From assembly GCA_035715725.1 (NCBI GenBank), contig DASTKT010000159.1:1-6304 (forward strand): a DNA stretch of 6,304 nucleotides, in the 5' to 3' direction. A model generated the notes under the pieces. That model worked only from the letters and a program-made list of their open reading frames with translations, did not search any database and was not told the origin of the DNA. Positions 6,146 to 6,304 of the stretch are shown here, piece by piece; positions within the stretch are counted from its first letter, which is position 1, and every line of letters starts with the position of its first letter. The position numbers and the translations under genes are program-made. The DNA comes from JADGGV01 sp035715725. GTDB taxonomy: Bacteria; Gemmatimonadota; Gemmatimonadetes; Longimicrobiales; RSA9.

Positions 6146-6203
6146 AAAACGACGAATCAGACAGAATGAACAGGACAAAATCTGATAACGGAATAGACGG
6201 ATC
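6146..6203. repeat. Lower-GC island with degenerate 9-bp periodicity
   Basis: Inside extremely GC-rich flanks this stretch is A-rich on the plus strand and reads as decayed units of about 9 bp: AGACAGAAT, GAACAGGAC, AAAATCTG, ATAACGGAA, TAGACGGAT. Similar AACAGGAT-type periodic islands are known to me from intergenic DNA of other GC-rich bacteria; this is from memory, not a search. It encodes no credible protein. Confidence 0.45.
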
Positions 6204-6304
6204 GCTGTTGGAGAAGCGGCCGCCGCGGGCGGCCGCAGGATCCGCATAGAAATCCCGAAATCCCGAAACCGGCGTTGCCGATGAACGCGGACGCCAGCCA
6301 GACG
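6204..6304. other. Right-edge stretch without a convincing gene; hairpin and short tandem repeat
   Basis: GCGGCCGCC-GCG-GGCGGCCGC (6216-6236) is a perfect 9-bp stem with a 3-base loop. Read on the minus strand it is followed by TTCTCC, so it could terminate a gene entering from the right, but no minus-strand gene ends here. The 8-bp unit AAATCCCG occurs twice in tandem at 6250-6265. An ATG at 6281 opens a plus-strand frame of eight codons (MNADASQT) to the window edge without a ribosome site, which is too little to call. Confidence 0.4.

Noticed and set aside
5081..6247. Minus-strand open frame of 388 codons across csbD and the right-hand intergenic region
   Set aside because: It overlaps the true csbD gene in another frame and the permease 3' end; no domain and no ribosome site.
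6281..6304. Start of a new plus-strand gene (MNADASQT)
   Set aside because: Only eight codons are visible, with no ribosome site.

Overview
The window is very GC-rich throughout. Its gene content is a PadR regulator beside an orphan ADOP-type permease, a duplicated CsbD protein, an SRPBCC protein and a Fic protein. This points to a soil-type GC-rich bacterium, most likely Gemmatimonadota or Acidobacteriota. That placement is inferred from gene families and composition; no rRNA or marker gene is present.

Layout. The left edge (1-222, minus) holds the N-terminal part of an SRPBCC/polyketide-cyclase-like protein that runs off the window. From about 223 to 1730 the DNA looks decayed or rearranged: a 3' gene remnant (401-622), then a Fic protein (719-1498) with an intact active-site motif but apparently no N-terminal region, then another in-frame coding-like fragment (1499 to about 1680). 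From 1681 to 2175 there is no gene. This stretch holds a dense cluster of related GC-rich repeats, G-rich in the left half and C-rich in the right half, with copies in opposite orientation.

The best-preserved unit follows on the plus strand. A recognisable promoter and a 6-2-6 palindrome (2210-2258) lead into a PadR regulator (2282-2617), then after 112 bp into an 891-residue ADOP permease (2730-5405). The permease is a duplicated MacB/FtsX-like protein, and no ABC ATPase gene lies nearby. The PadR protein probably controls its own promoter and thereby the permease.

Convergent to this unit is a minus-strand gene for a small hydrophilic protein with two CsbD repeats (5569-5949). A strong 12-bp hairpin (5517-5546) lies between the two genes. 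The last 355 bp contain no convincing gene. They hold a probable csbD leader, a G-quadruplex-capable G-run cluster, an unusual lower-GC island with about 9-bp periodicity, a 9-bp-stem hairpin and an 8-bp tandem repeat.

I see no convincing complete new multi-gene system. The most unusual parts are the inverted GC-rich repeat cluster, the N-terminally truncated Fic gene between two in-frame gene remnants, and the periodic island near the right edge.
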